NCBI GenBank assembly: GCA_017472605.1
Contig: JAFUPV010000073.1
Span: 1-61,018, forward strand
From: Lachnospiraceae bacterium
GTDB taxonomy: Bacteria; Bacillota; Clostridia; Lachnospirales; Lachnospiraceae
Reading direction: 5' to 3'
DNA: 61,018 nucleotides
Shown: one piece after another, positions 42,727 through 51,467 of the stretch
Layout of the letters: each line of letters starts with the position of its first letter
Position numbering within the stretch: the stretch's first letter is position 1
Translations under genes and position numbers: made by a program
The notes under the pieces: generated by a model
The model's input: the letters and a program-made list of their open reading frames with translations, nothing else
Database searches by the model: none
Told to the model about the DNA's origin: nothing

Positions 42727-43371
42727 CTACTTCTTACTCACCTCATGCCCAATTACTTTTCCCTTATCAAAACGAAAGATTTCATCACATAAAATACCAA
42801 TATCTTCCCTGCTGTGACTGGCAATCACAATCAGCTTTCCCTGCTGCTTCTGTTTCAGCAACAGTCTTCTCATCTCATCAACACCTTCATTATCCAGTCC
42901 GCTCAACGGTTCATCCAACAATAAAATGTCCGGATTTTCCATCAATGCCTGAGCAATTCCAAGCCGCTGTCTCATTCCCAATGAAAACTTTCCAACATGC
43001 TTTTTGCTGTCCGGATCAAGACCTACAAGACGAATGGTATCTTTGATTTCCTGATCGCTGATCACTCCACGGATCATTGCCAGAAATTTCAGATTCTTAA
43101 ACGCAGAATATTCCGGTAAAAATCCAGGGGTTTCAATGATTGCACCAATGTTTTGCGGCATATCAAGCTCCCGCCCGATCTCTTTTCCGTCTACTTTGAC
43201 ATATCCTGATGTAGGACTTACGAAACCGAGTATATGCTTCATCAGCATTGTTTTTCCGGAACCATTTCGCCCGACAAATCCATAGATTTTTCCAGCATCA
43301 AGGGTCATCGTAACTCTGTCCAGAACTGTTATATCACCGAATTTTTTTGTCAGGTTCTCAATCTGAATCAT
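42727..43371 (-). CDS. ABC transporter ATP-binding protein
   Basis: 214-residue ATPase with Walker A GRNGSGKT (about 34-41), Q-loop region, signature KFSLGMRQR, Walker B DILLLDEP and switch histidine ASHSRED. It resembles the ATPases of bacitracin- and lantibiotic-immunity type exporters. Start overlaps the permease stop as ATGA. Together with the two permeases it forms a complete exporter, last in an operon that starts with a secreted protein. Confidence 0.93.
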   Translation of the reverse strand: MIQIENLTKKFGDITVLDRVTMTLDAGKIYGFVGRNGSGKTMLMKHILGFVSPTSGYVKVDGKEIGRELDMPQNIGAIIETPGFLPEYSAFKNLKFLAMIRGVISDQEIKDTIRLVGLDPDSKKHVGKFSLGMRQRLGIAQALMENPDILLLDEPLSGLDNEGVDEMRRLLLKQKQQGKLIVIASHSREDIGILCDEIFRFDKGKVIGHEVSKK

Positions 43372-44261
43372 ATTCCCACCTCAATCGCCGTTTTTCTGCT
43401 GCATCTTCCAATGCCAATAACCAGCAATAGTATCAATACTATGTACATGCCTGCCGCAAATGGAATTGTCACAAAGTAATCATCATCCACCAGTTTCAGC
43501 AGTTCTACACTGCTCCAGCAGACCGGTGAAAATGCGCGTGCCCATTGATGGCCCAGAGACGCAATCCAGTTCAGCAACGGATCAAGAAATATCATCGCAC
43601 CGGAAAAACAAAAGCCCCAAAGCACCTGTTTTGTTCGAAGAGTTGCTAAATACATGGTTAATCCAAGCACGGCAAAAGATGCCCATCCGCTGAAAAAACA
43701 ATATAGAAATGACCCAATCGGATTTAGAAAACGGAAAAAAGATGCTGACCAGTAGAAAAGTCCATATTTCATCTTTAATTCATTGGCAGACATTGTATTC
43801 GACCCGAACCGTAATTCATATGCAGCGCTTCCCCATGTATCTTTCCATGTAATAACAGGCAATACTACAATCAGGCATACAAGACTGATAAAGCTGATGT
43901 AAAGCAGGGATGCAAGAACAATGTATATGCACTCGCCAATCCACCAGGAATTTCTCCTGCTTCGTATCAGCATATAAGGCGTCACTGGATACATAAACGG
44001 TGCATCACAAAACAGCATCAGCATTCCCACATAAAACAACAGCTTGGGGGACGCGACCGAAACCTGATTTCCGCCAAATAGAAGCGGCAGCAAAAACGGG
44101 GTACAGTTTTTCCGGTAATCCATCCCATAGTTTAAAAACGGTTTTACATAATAGATAACCAGGATCGCTGTAAACAGAAAAATAAAACCGACTCTCACAT
44201 CTTTGCGCCAATGACGAAAATTGAAACTGGCAACTCTCCATGGTGTTTTATATGTAGCCAT
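43368..44261 (-). CDS. ABC-2-like membrane permease
   Basis: 297-residue protein with six or seven hydrophobic helices and no ATPase motif. I do not recognise a closer family. Its start overlaps the stop of the other permease by 14 bp and its stop overlaps the ATPase start, so all three are made together. The N-terminal cytoplasmic stretch (ATYKTPWRVASFNFRHWRKD) is typical of ABC-2 permeases that remodel the membrane or expel peptides. Confidence 0.8.
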   Translation of the reverse strand: MATYKTPWRVASFNFRHWRKDVRVGFIFLFTAILVIYYVKPFLNYGMDYRKNCTPFLLPLLFGGNQVSVASPKLLFYVGMLMLFCDAPFMYPVTPYMLIRSRRNSWWIGECIYIVLASLLYISFISLVCLIVVLPVITWKDTWGSAAYELRFGSNTMSANELKMKYGLFYWSASFFRFLNPIGSFLYCFFSGWASFAVLGLTMYLATLRTKQVLWGFCFSGAMIFLDPLLNWIASLGHQWARAFSPVCWSSVELLKLVDDDYFVTIPFAAGMYIVLILLLVIGIGRCSRKTAIEVGI

Positions 44262-45042
44262 TACATGTCCTCCATTCCATACGGCGATAAAAACAGACTG
44301 CGCAGATTATGATTACAATGGCAGGGTAAATCATCCCCCATGCAAACATCACTGCCTGCGGTGTTTCATAGCCGGCCGGTAAAGTAGAAAACATCGACAC
44401 GAGATTGAGAACATCGAATGGAGTTCCATATGGTATAAAAGAAATTGCCGCAAAAAAACTCATTCCACCCAATCCGATGCTGACAAAATAGTTTGTCTGA
44501 TATGCGGAAAATACCAGACCAATGCTGCTGCAGGCTGCCGCAACCATTCCAAATTGGAGTCCCATCATCCCAACATAAATCAATGGGTGCCCAAGTGCCG
44601 CCGCTTTATAGTAAACACTGTTCATTCTGGTTCCCACATCTCCTGATATGGGCATAAACCCCGATAAAAATCCGGCAAACAGATAGAAGGATGCCACTGA
44701 AACAGCAACGACTGCAATGGTATTTACAAGGAACCTCGAACAGGTATAGGCACGAACATTCTGCCGGATAAGAATCAGGCGCAAATAATGGCTGGAATCA
44801 TCACGGCAAAAGCTTCCCGCATAAAGACCACACAGTAAAAGAACCATGACTGTTTTAAACGCGTCCATCGCCAATACATCAAACTGTATCACTAACACTG
44901 CAGTACTGCCCTGAAACTCATAGGCCCATAAGCTTTCCCAGGCACTTGCCAGACAAAAAGCTGCGATTGCGACTAGAATTGCAATCGTCTTTCGATTGGC
45001 AAGGCTTCTGGCAAGATCCACCTTCAGTGCTTTCCAAATCAC
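44248..45042 (-). CDS. ABC-2-like membrane permease
   Basis: 264-residue permease with about six helices; begins MIWKALKVDLARSLANRKTI, a typical ABC-2 permease start with a short cytoplasmic helix. Unlike its partner it is closer in pattern to permeases of lantibiotic-resistance exporters, though this is only by general likeness. It follows the lipoprotein gene by 29 bp. Confidence 0.8.
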   Translation of the reverse strand: MIWKALKVDLARSLANRKTIAILVAIAAFCLASAWESLWAYEFQGSTAVLVIQFDVLAMDAFKTVMVLLLCGLYAGSFCRDDSSHYLRLILIRQNVRAYTCSRFLVNTIAVVAVSVASFYLFAGFLSGFMPISGDVGTRMNSVYYKAAALGHPLIYVGMMGLQFGMVAAACSSIGLVFSAYQTNYFVSIGLGGMSFFAAISFIPYGTPFDVLNLVSMFSTLPAGYETPQAVMFAWGMIYPAIVIIICAVCFYRRMEWRTCNGYI

Positions 45043-45071
45043 CCATCCACCCCCTGACTGAGCCTCTGTAA

Positions 45072-46178
45072 TTACCAGAAAACAGCTTTCTCCCCATTGA
45101 CAGCATTAATGATCATTGTCCCGCTGTCATATTCCTGCTCCGTTTGAGTTGCAAGATTCAACTCGTAATCCACTCTCCAGCACGGCCATGCTGTCCTTCT
45201 GAAATCTTCCTCTGTTCCATAGTCACAACAATATACCAGTGATACGTCCTTCACTACAATCTTCTCTTCACTCTCAGCACCCAGATTGAGTAACACAGAC
45301 TCAATTGCCTGCTTTTTGCTAATCAGTGGTTTTGATTCAATGAATTCCGATTCCTGCAGTGAATCACTCAGTTTGGCAAACACAACACGTTCTTCCTGAG
45401 GGACATAAATAATATCCAGCCGAATATTTACGTCATCAATAACAACACCGTTTATCTTCGGTCGATATGCAAGCCAATATGCTTCATCCTTTTTACTCCA
45501 TTCCACATCGCCCAGAGTAAATGAGCGCATTTGCTCTGATAATGCTTCTTCCTTTTCTGTATCTCCACTTTTTCTCGCTTCGTCTATGTCACGATAGGTA
45601 ATTATATCTGCCGTCGGATCCGGTGCGCTGACCTTCCGCTTCACTCCAATCTGCTGCAGTTTTTCTTCTGTCAGCGTATAAATCGTCAAATCCGCATCTT
45701 CATATCCGCAGGCTTGTACATAAGGTTCGCAAGCCGCTATCGCATCTTCTTTTGTTCCGGAATCCAATACTTCGTCTGACCAGATTTCATTGAGGCGATA
45801 CGATAATCCCATTCCGTTGGAAAAATGGCCGTCATAAATCAACTGATAACACGTTCCGGCACCATCCTGATTATCCTGAAATTCCAAATAGCTTCCTGCA
45901 CATCGCAATTCCAGTTTATCCTTTTCATACAAATATGCAGCTCCCAGCTCAGTCAGTCGATAGACTTCTGCTTCCTCTTTTGTCAATCCATAGAAAGCCT
46001 TCGTTGCCGCATCAATGTCTACTGCTTTATTTTCTAACTTAATCACGTCACCATATATCGTTTCCGTTGAATTCCAGTCCGATTCCGAAACCTCCAGTTC
46101 GCGCTTGATCTGGCATCCGGATGCAAGAATGCATATTGCCGCAAACAGACTAATTTGTAACCATTTCATCTTCTTCAT
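45072..46178 (-). CDS. Lipoprotein of unknown function
   Basis: 368 residues. The signal ends in lipobox LASGC (cysteine about residue 22), so the mature protein is tethered outside the membrane. The body holds two regulatory-like halves (ETIYGDVIKLENKAVDIDAA, later GVVIDDVNIRLDIIYVPQEE); no named domain recognised. GGAGGAGAATCGT precedes ATG 46178; the frame opens to 46205. Placed between the secreted protein and the exporter, it may hold, sense or protect against the secreted protein. Confidence 0.85.
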   Translation of the reverse strand: MKKMKWLQISLFAAICILASGCQIKRELEVSESDWNSTETIYGDVIKLENKAVDIDAATKAFYGLTKEEAEVYRLTELGAAYLYEKDKLELRCAGSYLEFQDNQDGAGTCYQLIYDGHFSNGMGLSYRLNEIWSDEVLDSGTKEDAIAACEPYVQACGYEDADLTIYTLTEEKLQQIGVKRKVSAPDPTADIITYRDIDEARKSGDTEKEEALSEQMRSFTLGDVEWSKKDEAYWLAYRPKINGVVIDDVNIRLDIIYVPQEERVVFAKLSDSLQESEFIESKPLISKKQAIESVLLNLGAESEEKIVVKDVSLVYCCDYGTEEDFRRTAWPCWRVDYELNLATQTEQEYDSGTMIINAVNGEKAVFW

Positions 46179-46217
46179 ACGATTCTCCTCCTGTCGCACA
46201 GGCATTTCTATCGCTGA

Positions 46218-46640
46218 TCAGCCGTTGGGATTCCATACTCCGGTTACAGTGTATCCTGTATAATTACTGGATGATCTGGCCTTTAAAGCCATGTTTGTGT
46301 TGATAACATTTACATAGCTTGACTTGTATGCAGGTTTATGATTTGAAGTATCGTTATAGGCGATAAACTCCGGTCCGTTCGTTGCCTCTGCGCCAGCAAC
46401 CCGGTAGATCCGATAATAGGTACCAGCCATTGAGCTTGTACTTGTATCCTGACGAATAAAACCATATGTAGTTTCAATCAGCTTCTGATAATAATCACCC
46501 CAGGTATATTCCTCACTGATTGTTCCAATCGTGAAGGTATACGCCTCAGCTGCTCCCGCATATACGTTACCCATTAGCAGAGCAAATAATGCAACTGATG
46601 CAGCCTTTTTTACAACTCTACGCTTATTCATTGTCTTCAT
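46218..46640 (-). CDS. Small secreted protein, DUF2712-like
   Basis: 140-residue precursor. Residues ~1-32 are a signal peptide (KKAASVALFALLMGN, cut near AAEA-YTF). The mature ~108 residues are polar and beta-like, without cysteine, ending YTGYTVTGVWNPNG, which recalls the end of the DUF2712 group; lactococcin 972-like bacteriocins are another thought. ATG 46640 follows AGGAGGTACAAAGG. It opens the operon secreted protein-lipoprotein-permease-permease-ATPase. Function unknown; a bacteriocin or signal handled by the exporter is inference. Confidence 0.75.
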   Translation of the reverse strand: MKTMNKRRVVKKAASVALFALLMGNVYAGAAEAYTFTIGTISEEYTWGDYYQKLIETTYGFIRQDTSTSSMAGTYYRIYRVAGAEATNGPEFIAYNDTSNHKPAYKSSYVNVINTNMALKARSSSNYTGYTVTGVWNPNG

Positions 46641-46709
46641 CCTTTGTACCTCCTTTTTGTAATATGTGCCTGTGCGACATCTCAAAATGGAAATCTTTGA
46701 GATATCTAT

Positions 46710-46738
46710 ATCGTATCACATCATTATGTTATTGTCAA
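46710..46738 (-). promoter_or_regulatory. Promoter of the secreted protein-ABC operon, with operator-like sites
   Basis: Minus strand: -35 TTGACA (46738-46733), 17 bp, -10 TACGAT (46715-46710). ACATCATTATGT (46718-46729), ACA-N6-TGT, lies in the spacer. The BlaI promoter carries ACA-N6-TGT at the same place. CAACATTTTGT (46749-46759) lies just upstream of the -35. Confidence 0.7.
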
Positions 46739-46770
46739 TATCATATCGCAACATTTTGTTACTTTACTGT

Positions 46771-46813
46771 GTAAAAAGAATGAGCAGGTTCACTTTTATC
46801 TTCCTGCTCATTC
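46771..46813 (-). terminator. Terminator of the BlaI-M56 operon
   Basis: Minus strand: GAATGAGCAGG and CCTGCTCATTC pair perfectly around a 14-nt loop; TTTTTAC follows. It separates the regulator operon from the secreted-protein operon. Confidence 0.9.
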
Positions 46814-46844
46814 TTTCTTCATTTTCTATATATGTACTTTTACA

Positions 46845-48227
46845 CTAATTCAATATTATTATTATGCTTCCACTTGCAGATACATTATTTCTGTTTCTTA
46901 TAAAGATACGGTACTCACCGCTTTCAGAAATTTCAAAACTACGATCTCCTTTTTGGGCAGTCACATAGTTCTTTGTCCCATCTGGCAAAATTAAACCGTA
47001 ATCGACAATTTGACTGGAAGAAACATATAAATCCACAACAGCTCCCTTCTCCAGATAAATCGCACTGTACCGGATTTCCTGAACCGGATCCAGACTCCAC
47101 TCTTTCAATGTCGAAGTCCTTCCCTTTGTAATTTCCAGCATTTCTTCGATTACGGCTATGTTTTTTGGAGCGTCCTGAACGGTTTCCACAAATAATTCCA
47201 GTTCTGTTTCATCCATTGGCAGCTGAATCTCTACCGCAGTGTGACGGACCGTCTGATCATAGGCAATCACGGCTCCATAGCTGACTGCATATCCAAGGAG
47301 CAGTGTTATTGCCATTGAACCAATGATGACAGCTCGTCTCACCATTTTTCCTTTCATTTTTACCACTTCAACTTTATTCATAAGCTCCTCCCTCTTTCTC
47401 ATTGAATTCTGATTTTTACAAAGACCTGACTGCAGCCGTCTCATCTCCTTTTGTCTCCGAATTTCCTTTATGCATTCACGAATATGCGCAAAATAGGTTT
47501 CAGATTTCATTTGTAATTCCCGACAGCAATCAAAATCACAGTAGTGTTCATTCCATTCATTGGCATCCCAGAACAGCTGCCGGGCAAAGGGATTGTACCA
47601 GTGGATGCAATGAATCAATATCAGGGCATAGCGCATCCAATAATCACGATGTTTCAAATGCATCAGTTCATGGGTCAGCACCAGTTCCACATCTTCTTCC
47701 ATCGTTGTATCCGGCAAAAAGATTCCCTGTCTGATAATTCCAGTCGTTACCGGAGACACAATTGCACTGCTCTGATATATCATTGGAACCCGTTTTATTC
47801 CGAATTTACGGCAAATCGCTGTCTCCTTCTCCTTAATTCTTCCGTTCAGTATTCGTGCCCGCTTTTTGTCTGTATGAATCTGATGGAACTGAACCGCAAA
47901 ACAAAACGCGTTAACCAGGAAACCAATCAGCCAGACCAGAAACACGTTTTTCAAAACGGTCTTCAACACCGGCGTTACTCCGAATATGTCCCGGTGAAAT
48001 TTATATGGTGGTTCCCTGATCCACCAGATTACGAGAAGAACCGGAACCAGCCAATTCAGAATTACACCCCAAAGTATGCCGCGAAGAAGCGGAATCTGAA
48101 GCTGAAATTGTCTGCTCTGTCCAAACAGTTTCCATACCAGCCACGCGAACGTCCCTGTAAGCATTGTAAAGACCTGCATCCAAAACCAGATCATCAGATT
48201 GTCCGCGAAATAATTGTATCCGATCAT
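46845..48227 (-). CDS. M56 family metallopeptidase, BlaR1-like sensor
   Basis: 460-residue membrane protease sensor. Four helices (residues ~10-115) and a cytoplasmic zinc metalloprotease loop with HELMH (H186, E187, H190) are as in BlaR1/MecR1. After a further helix near 300, the ~135-residue outer part is not a penicillin-binding domain; it is beta-rich (ILPDGTKNYVTAQKGDRSFE, then SGEYRIFIRNRN) and may bind a different envelope signal. In the family, signal binding leads to loss of BlaI repression. It follows the BlaI gene by 20 bp. Confidence 0.9.
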   Translation of the reverse strand: MIGYNYFADNLMIWFWMQVFTMLTGTFAWLVWKLFGQSRQFQLQIPLLRGILWGVILNWLVPVLLVIWWIREPPYKFHRDIFGVTPVLKTVLKNVFLVWLIGFLVNAFCFAVQFHQIHTDKKRARILNGRIKEKETAICRKFGIKRVPMIYQSSAIVSPVTTGIIRQGIFLPDTTMEEDVELVLTHELMHLKHRDYWMRYALILIHCIHWYNPFARQLFWDANEWNEHYCDFDCCRELQMKSETYFAHIRECIKEIRRQKEMRRLQSGLCKNQNSMRKREELMNKVEVVKMKGKMVRRAVIIGSMAITLLLGYAVSYGAVIAYDQTVRHTAVEIQLPMDETELELFVETVQDAPKNIAVIEEMLEITKGRTSTLKEWSLDPVQEIRYSAIYLEKGAVVDLYVSSSQIVDYGLILPDGTKNYVTAQKGDRSFEISESGEYRIFIRNRNNVSASGSIIIILN

Positions 48228-48247
48228 TCATTTCCCCCGTAATTCGC

Positions 48248-48583
48248 TTACAGAAAATCTTCCTCATCCAGTGCCGATCGAAGCGACGGAACCGATCCGC
48301 CAAACCACCAATACACAAACTCTCTGAATTTATCTTTCCTCATTTCCGCCTCTGAAATTGCTGCTTCATAGCAATTGGCTCTTCCGCGGTTTCCAACTAC
48401 CTTTACATACTCTTTTTCTTCCAGACGATACATCAATGTCCCCAACGTTTTTCTGTCAATCGCAAGCTGGTACACTTCCTGAGCGCTCTTCATGATCTGC
48501 GTTGCGGTAACAGGCCCGTCCGCCATCCACACACATTTCATTAATACAAGTTCTGTCTTTGACATTTCCTTTAATTCTTTCAA
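48248..48583 (-). CDS. BlaI/MecI/CopY family repressor
   Basis: 111-residue winged-helix repressor (MSKTELVLMKCVWMADGPVT then ATQIMKSAQEVYQLAIDRKT). The C-terminal dimer helix is short but present (REFVYWWFGGSV). The start appears to be TTG at 48583, with AGGAGG 6 bp upstream; ATG at 48565 would lack a site. By family, it dimerises on palindromic operators and is cleaved when the partner M56 sensor is triggered. Likely targets are its own promoter and the secreted-protein operon. Confidence 0.9.
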   Translation of the reverse strand: MKELKEMSKTELVLMKCVWMADGPVTATQIMKSAQEVYQLAIDRKTLGTLMYRLEEKEYVKVVGNRGRANCYEAAISEAEMRKDKFREFVYWWFGGSVPSLRSALDEEDFL

Positions 48584-48624
48584 AACTTACCTCCTGTTTT
48601 AACTGTATTGCGATTTTTTCTTTT

Positions 48625-48653
48625 ATCATAACACAACATTGTCATAGATTCAA
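48625..48653 (-). promoter_or_regulatory. Promoter of blaI-M56 with ACA-N6-TGT site
   Basis: Minus strand: -35 TTGAAT (48653-48648), 17 bp, -10 TATGAT (48630-48625). ACACAACATTGT (48631-48642) abuts the -10 within the spacer, in the same place as the similar site of the secreted-protein promoter. Classic BlaI boxes have ACA-N2-TGT, so the match is only partial. Confidence 0.65.
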
Positions 48654-48686
48654 GTTTTTCTCTTGTTCCATTTAATAAAGTTGTGA

Positions 48687-48730
48687 AAATCCGACCGAAT
48701 GTTTCACCAGCACGTTCTCCTGGATGTATA
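48687..48730. repeat. Dispersed palindromic repeat, copy C
   Basis: AATCCGACCGAATGT, TTCACCAG, CACGTTCTCCTGGATGTAT. Same element as at 15942 but the hairpin arms have drifted (GAATGT against CACGTTC). Confidence 0.8.
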
Positions 48731-48739
48731 AAACACAAT

Positions 48740-48780
48740 AGACTGAAATTCCGGATATGCACTCTCCTGAATTTCAGTCT
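48740..48780 (-). terminator. Terminator of the GH2 gene
   Basis: AGACTGAAATTC and GAATTTCAGTCT pair perfectly (12 bp) around a 17-nt loop; on the minus strand ATTGTGTTTTAT follows. Confidence 0.75.
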
Positions 48781-48851
48781 ATCATAAACATTTTTCTCAG
48801 TGCAAAACAGCACTTCACTCCAATCGTTGGGCAGCACAATGTTATCATCAG

Positions 48852-51233
48852 TCAAAGCTTACGAATTCCATTCAATCGCCTGTTCAGTTCCAGCAGCTGC
48901 TCCTTCGTAAACGACAGATTCATCATTCCCAGCAATCCGGTCAGCCGCAGCACAGTAAAGCCGCCCATCATCTTCATCATATCCTCAGATACCTCAAATC
49001 CGCCGCCTTCTCCCTGTCTCTCTTTCGCAATCTGCCCGAACAGTTCTCCAATCTGCGCCCGTCCTTCTTCTGTTCCCATGATATCCTCCAGCTTATCATT
49101 GAGAGAGAAGAAGCCTTCCGGCGTTTCAATGTCAAACCAGTTGAGCACCGCCCCTTTCTCCTTCAGGCGATACGCTTCGTTGAAGGTCTCCACCTTCCGG
49201 ATCCGGCTCTCATCCCGACAGTCGCCGGCCGCTGCCACCAGCACCGTCTCTCCCCGATTCGGCACTTCGAAATAGAAGAAATGGTCCGGCGCAGTCTGAA
49301 CGCCGAGACTTTCTCCGTTGGCAAACAACTCGACCTGGAGCTGATTGGAATAGACAGTCACTTTCGTGCATTCCTCCACACGTTCCACATAGCGCTTGCC
49401 GCAGATGTGGACAAACGGCTCGTCCGACAGCCATGCCTTGTATGCATAGAAGGAATCCTTTTTGTAGCTTCGGTCAAACGTAACCAGGCCTTTGTGGTTC
49501 TGGCCGTTTTCCCCGCCCTCGCAGCGGGCATCCGCGCCGAAATCAAACATGTTCCAGACATGGGTCGCCCAGATGTATTTTCTGCTGAAGAGCTGCTTAA
49601 TCAGCTCTTCGTGGTAGTAAGCCTGATACTCTTCCGTATAGTCTCCCTGCTGCGGATTGGATGTGTGCCAGTTAAGGGCTTCACAGCCATACTCGCTGCA
49701 GCCGATGGGGATCTGAGGATATTTTTCATGAAACGCGTCAAACCAGGGACCGTTCATGCCTGTATTTCCGCCGTACCAGCCGAAATAGTGGTTGTAGGAA
49801 ACTGTATCCGGAATCTGGATGTATGGATGATCCATGCTGCACATGGAAACGCAGGCCATGGTGGTCAGTCTTGTCGGATCCATTTCATGAACCATGTCAT
49901 TGAGGATCCGGTGATTTTCCAGAAGGTCCTCACAGGCTTCTTCCTTCATGGTGATCTCATTGGAAAGTCCCCAGACAACGATGGACGGATGATTGTAATT
50001 CTGAACAATCAGCTCCTTCATCTGGGAAATGGTGTTTTCCCGGCCGTTTGACATGTGCTGGGAGATGTAGGGAATCTCCGCCCAGATCACAAGGCCTCTT
50101 TCGTCGCATAAATCATAGAAATACTGGTCATGCTGATAGTGAGCCAGACGAATGGTGGTGGCTCCCATCTCGCAGATCAGATCCATGTCCTCTCTGTGAT
50201 GTTCGGGAAGCAGCGCATTGCCGATCCCCCATCGGTCCTGATGACGGGACACGCCCCGCAGCGGATATGCTTCTCCATTCAGAAGGAATCCGCGGTCCGG
50301 ATCGATCCGGAAGGTGCGGCAGCCGAAACGGGTACTTATCTGGTCAATGGCAATTCCGTTTTCTTCCAGAACAATTTCTGCTGTGTACAGGTATGGATCC
50401 TTTTTTCCGTGCCATAAATGGACATCGGGAATCGTAAGAATTACCTGTTTTTCTGCAGCCTGTTTCTGCGCCATTCCCAATACTGCAGCTTCTCCCGCCT
50501 GTTTCTGCGCCATTCCCAGTACTGCAGCTTCTCCCGTCTGATTCTGCTCCTTTACAGATGCCACAGCTTCCCCTGCCGCCTCTGCTGCAAAGTCATCTCC
50601 CAATTTCTCTGTTTTTTCCGCCGTCACATTCCCATCTGCGTCTTTCACGCAGAAGCGCAGCTGCTGTCCCGGCTTCGCGCCGCTGACAAATGCACGGATT
50701 TCAACGGAAGCGTCCGCTCCTGTCACCGTCGGCGTCACCTGAATTCCCGTTCCGCCATAATACTCCAGGTCAAAGTGGGATTCACTGACCGCGATCAGAT
50801 TCGCATCACGGTACAAACCGCCGTAGAACGTGAAATCAGCATTCTGCGGATATACCCGGTCGTTTACCCCATTGTCCACGGCAATTACCAGAAGATTCCG
50901 GTCTGTCAGCGACTCCGTCAGATCTACCCGCCAGGTAGAATAACCGCCGTCATGATGGCTCATCGCTTTTCCATTCAGGTAAACATCCGCAGACGAGTTG
51001 GCACCGCGCAGTTCCAGATAGTACCGGTCTGCCTGCGGCAGCTCTGCCCGCTGGATTTCCTTTGCATAAAACGCGGTTCCCCGGTAATAGTCATTGCCGC
51101 CGTCCTGTCCGTCGATGGCGTTCCATGTGTGGGGAAGGTTGACCCAGTACCAGTTTTTTGGCATTTTCTCCGGAACCTGGTCCGCTTCTTTGGAAAATGC
51201 CCATTTTCGATTTATATCAATGATCTGTCTCAT
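48852..51233 (-). CDS. GH2 family beta-galactosidase/beta-glucuronidase
   Basis: 793-residue glycoside hydrolase. The order is sugar-binding jelly roll (residues ~1-150), an Ig-like domain that contains an odd insert, then a TIM barrel with acid/base Glu in WGLSNEI and nucleophile Glu in GCSEYGCEAL. The insert (about residues 220-265) has two 13-residue repeats, GEAAVLGMAQKQA, with a flanking third partial. A C-terminal Ig-like domain and a helical tail follow. Cytoplasmic. AGGAGAAAAAAGCAA precedes the ATG. Which of beta-galactose or glucuronate it takes cannot be told by eye. Confidence 0.93.
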   Translation of the reverse strand: MRQIIDINRKWAFSKEADQVPEKMPKNWYWVNLPHTWNAIDGQDGGNDYYRGTAFYAKEIQRAELPQADRYYLELRGANSSADVYLNGKAMSHHDGGYSTWRVDLTESLTDRNLLVIAVDNGVNDRVYPQNADFTFYGGLYRDANLIAVSESHFDLEYYGGTGIQVTPTVTGADASVEIRAFVSGAKPGQQLRFCVKDADGNVTAEKTEKLGDDFAAEAAGEAVASVKEQNQTGEAAVLGMAQKQAGEAAVLGMAQKQAAEKQVILTIPDVHLWHGKKDPYLYTAEIVLEENGIAIDQISTRFGCRTFRIDPDRGFLLNGEAYPLRGVSRHQDRWGIGNALLPEHHREDMDLICEMGATTIRLAHYQHDQYFYDLCDERGLVIWAEIPYISQHMSNGRENTISQMKELIVQNYNHPSIVVWGLSNEITMKEEACEDLLENHRILNDMVHEMDPTRLTTMACVSMCSMDHPYIQIPDTVSYNHYFGWYGGNTGMNGPWFDAFHEKYPQIPIGCSEYGCEALNWHTSNPQQGDYTEEYQAYYHEELIKQLFSRKYIWATHVWNMFDFGADARCEGGENGQNHKGLVTFDRSYKKDSFYAYKAWLSDEPFVHICGKRYVERVEECTKVTVYSNQLQVELFANGESLGVQTAPDHFFYFEVPNRGETVLVAAAGDCRDESRIRKVETFNEAYRLKEKGAVLNWFDIETPEGFFSLNDKLEDIMGTEEGRAQIGELFGQIAKERQGEGGGFEVSEDMMKMMGGFTVLRLTGLLGMMNLSFTKEQLLELNRRLNGIRKL
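50458..50550. repeat. In-frame 39-bp tandem repeat in the GH2 gene
   Basis: Two 39-bp units (50458-50496, 50497-50535) differing at one position, plus a partial third. They encode GEAAVLGMAQKQA repeats in a loop of the second domain. Near identity implies a recent duplication. Confidence 0.95.
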
Positions 51234-51328
51234 TTGCTTTTTTCTCCTTGTGATTTTCTTCCATCGATTCTATCCTACCACATGTTTCGCAGAAAAAGCA
51301 TGAAATAATCATAAAATTATGCTTAAAT

Positions 51329-51353
51329 AAATCCGACCGAACGTGCCAGCAAC
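51329..51353. repeat. Dispersed palindromic repeat, copy D (partial)
   Basis: AAATCCGACCGAACGTGCCAG only; the right arm is missing and replaced by the end of an alpha/beta-hydrolase remnant. Confidence 0.7.
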
Positions 51354-51467
51354 CTATAATCGGTTCGATAAAAACAGGATGATTTCTTCGCTTATCCTTT
51401 CATATTGGTAATCGTGCACATAGTGCGGACAATCCAGCTCGATCAGAATTGCCTCCTGCTGGTTCAA
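51354..51467 (-). pseudogene. 3' remnant of an alpha/beta-hydrolase gene
   Basis: Reading in a different frame from the phosphodiesterase that it slightly overlaps, the minus strand encodes LNQQEAILIELDCPHYVHDY then QYERISEEIILFLSNRL and a TAG stop. CPHYVHDY with a following amphipathic helix looks like the catalytic-histidine C-terminus of an alpha/beta hydrolase. Nothing upstream supplies the rest of the protein, so it is a decayed end. Confidence 0.6.
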
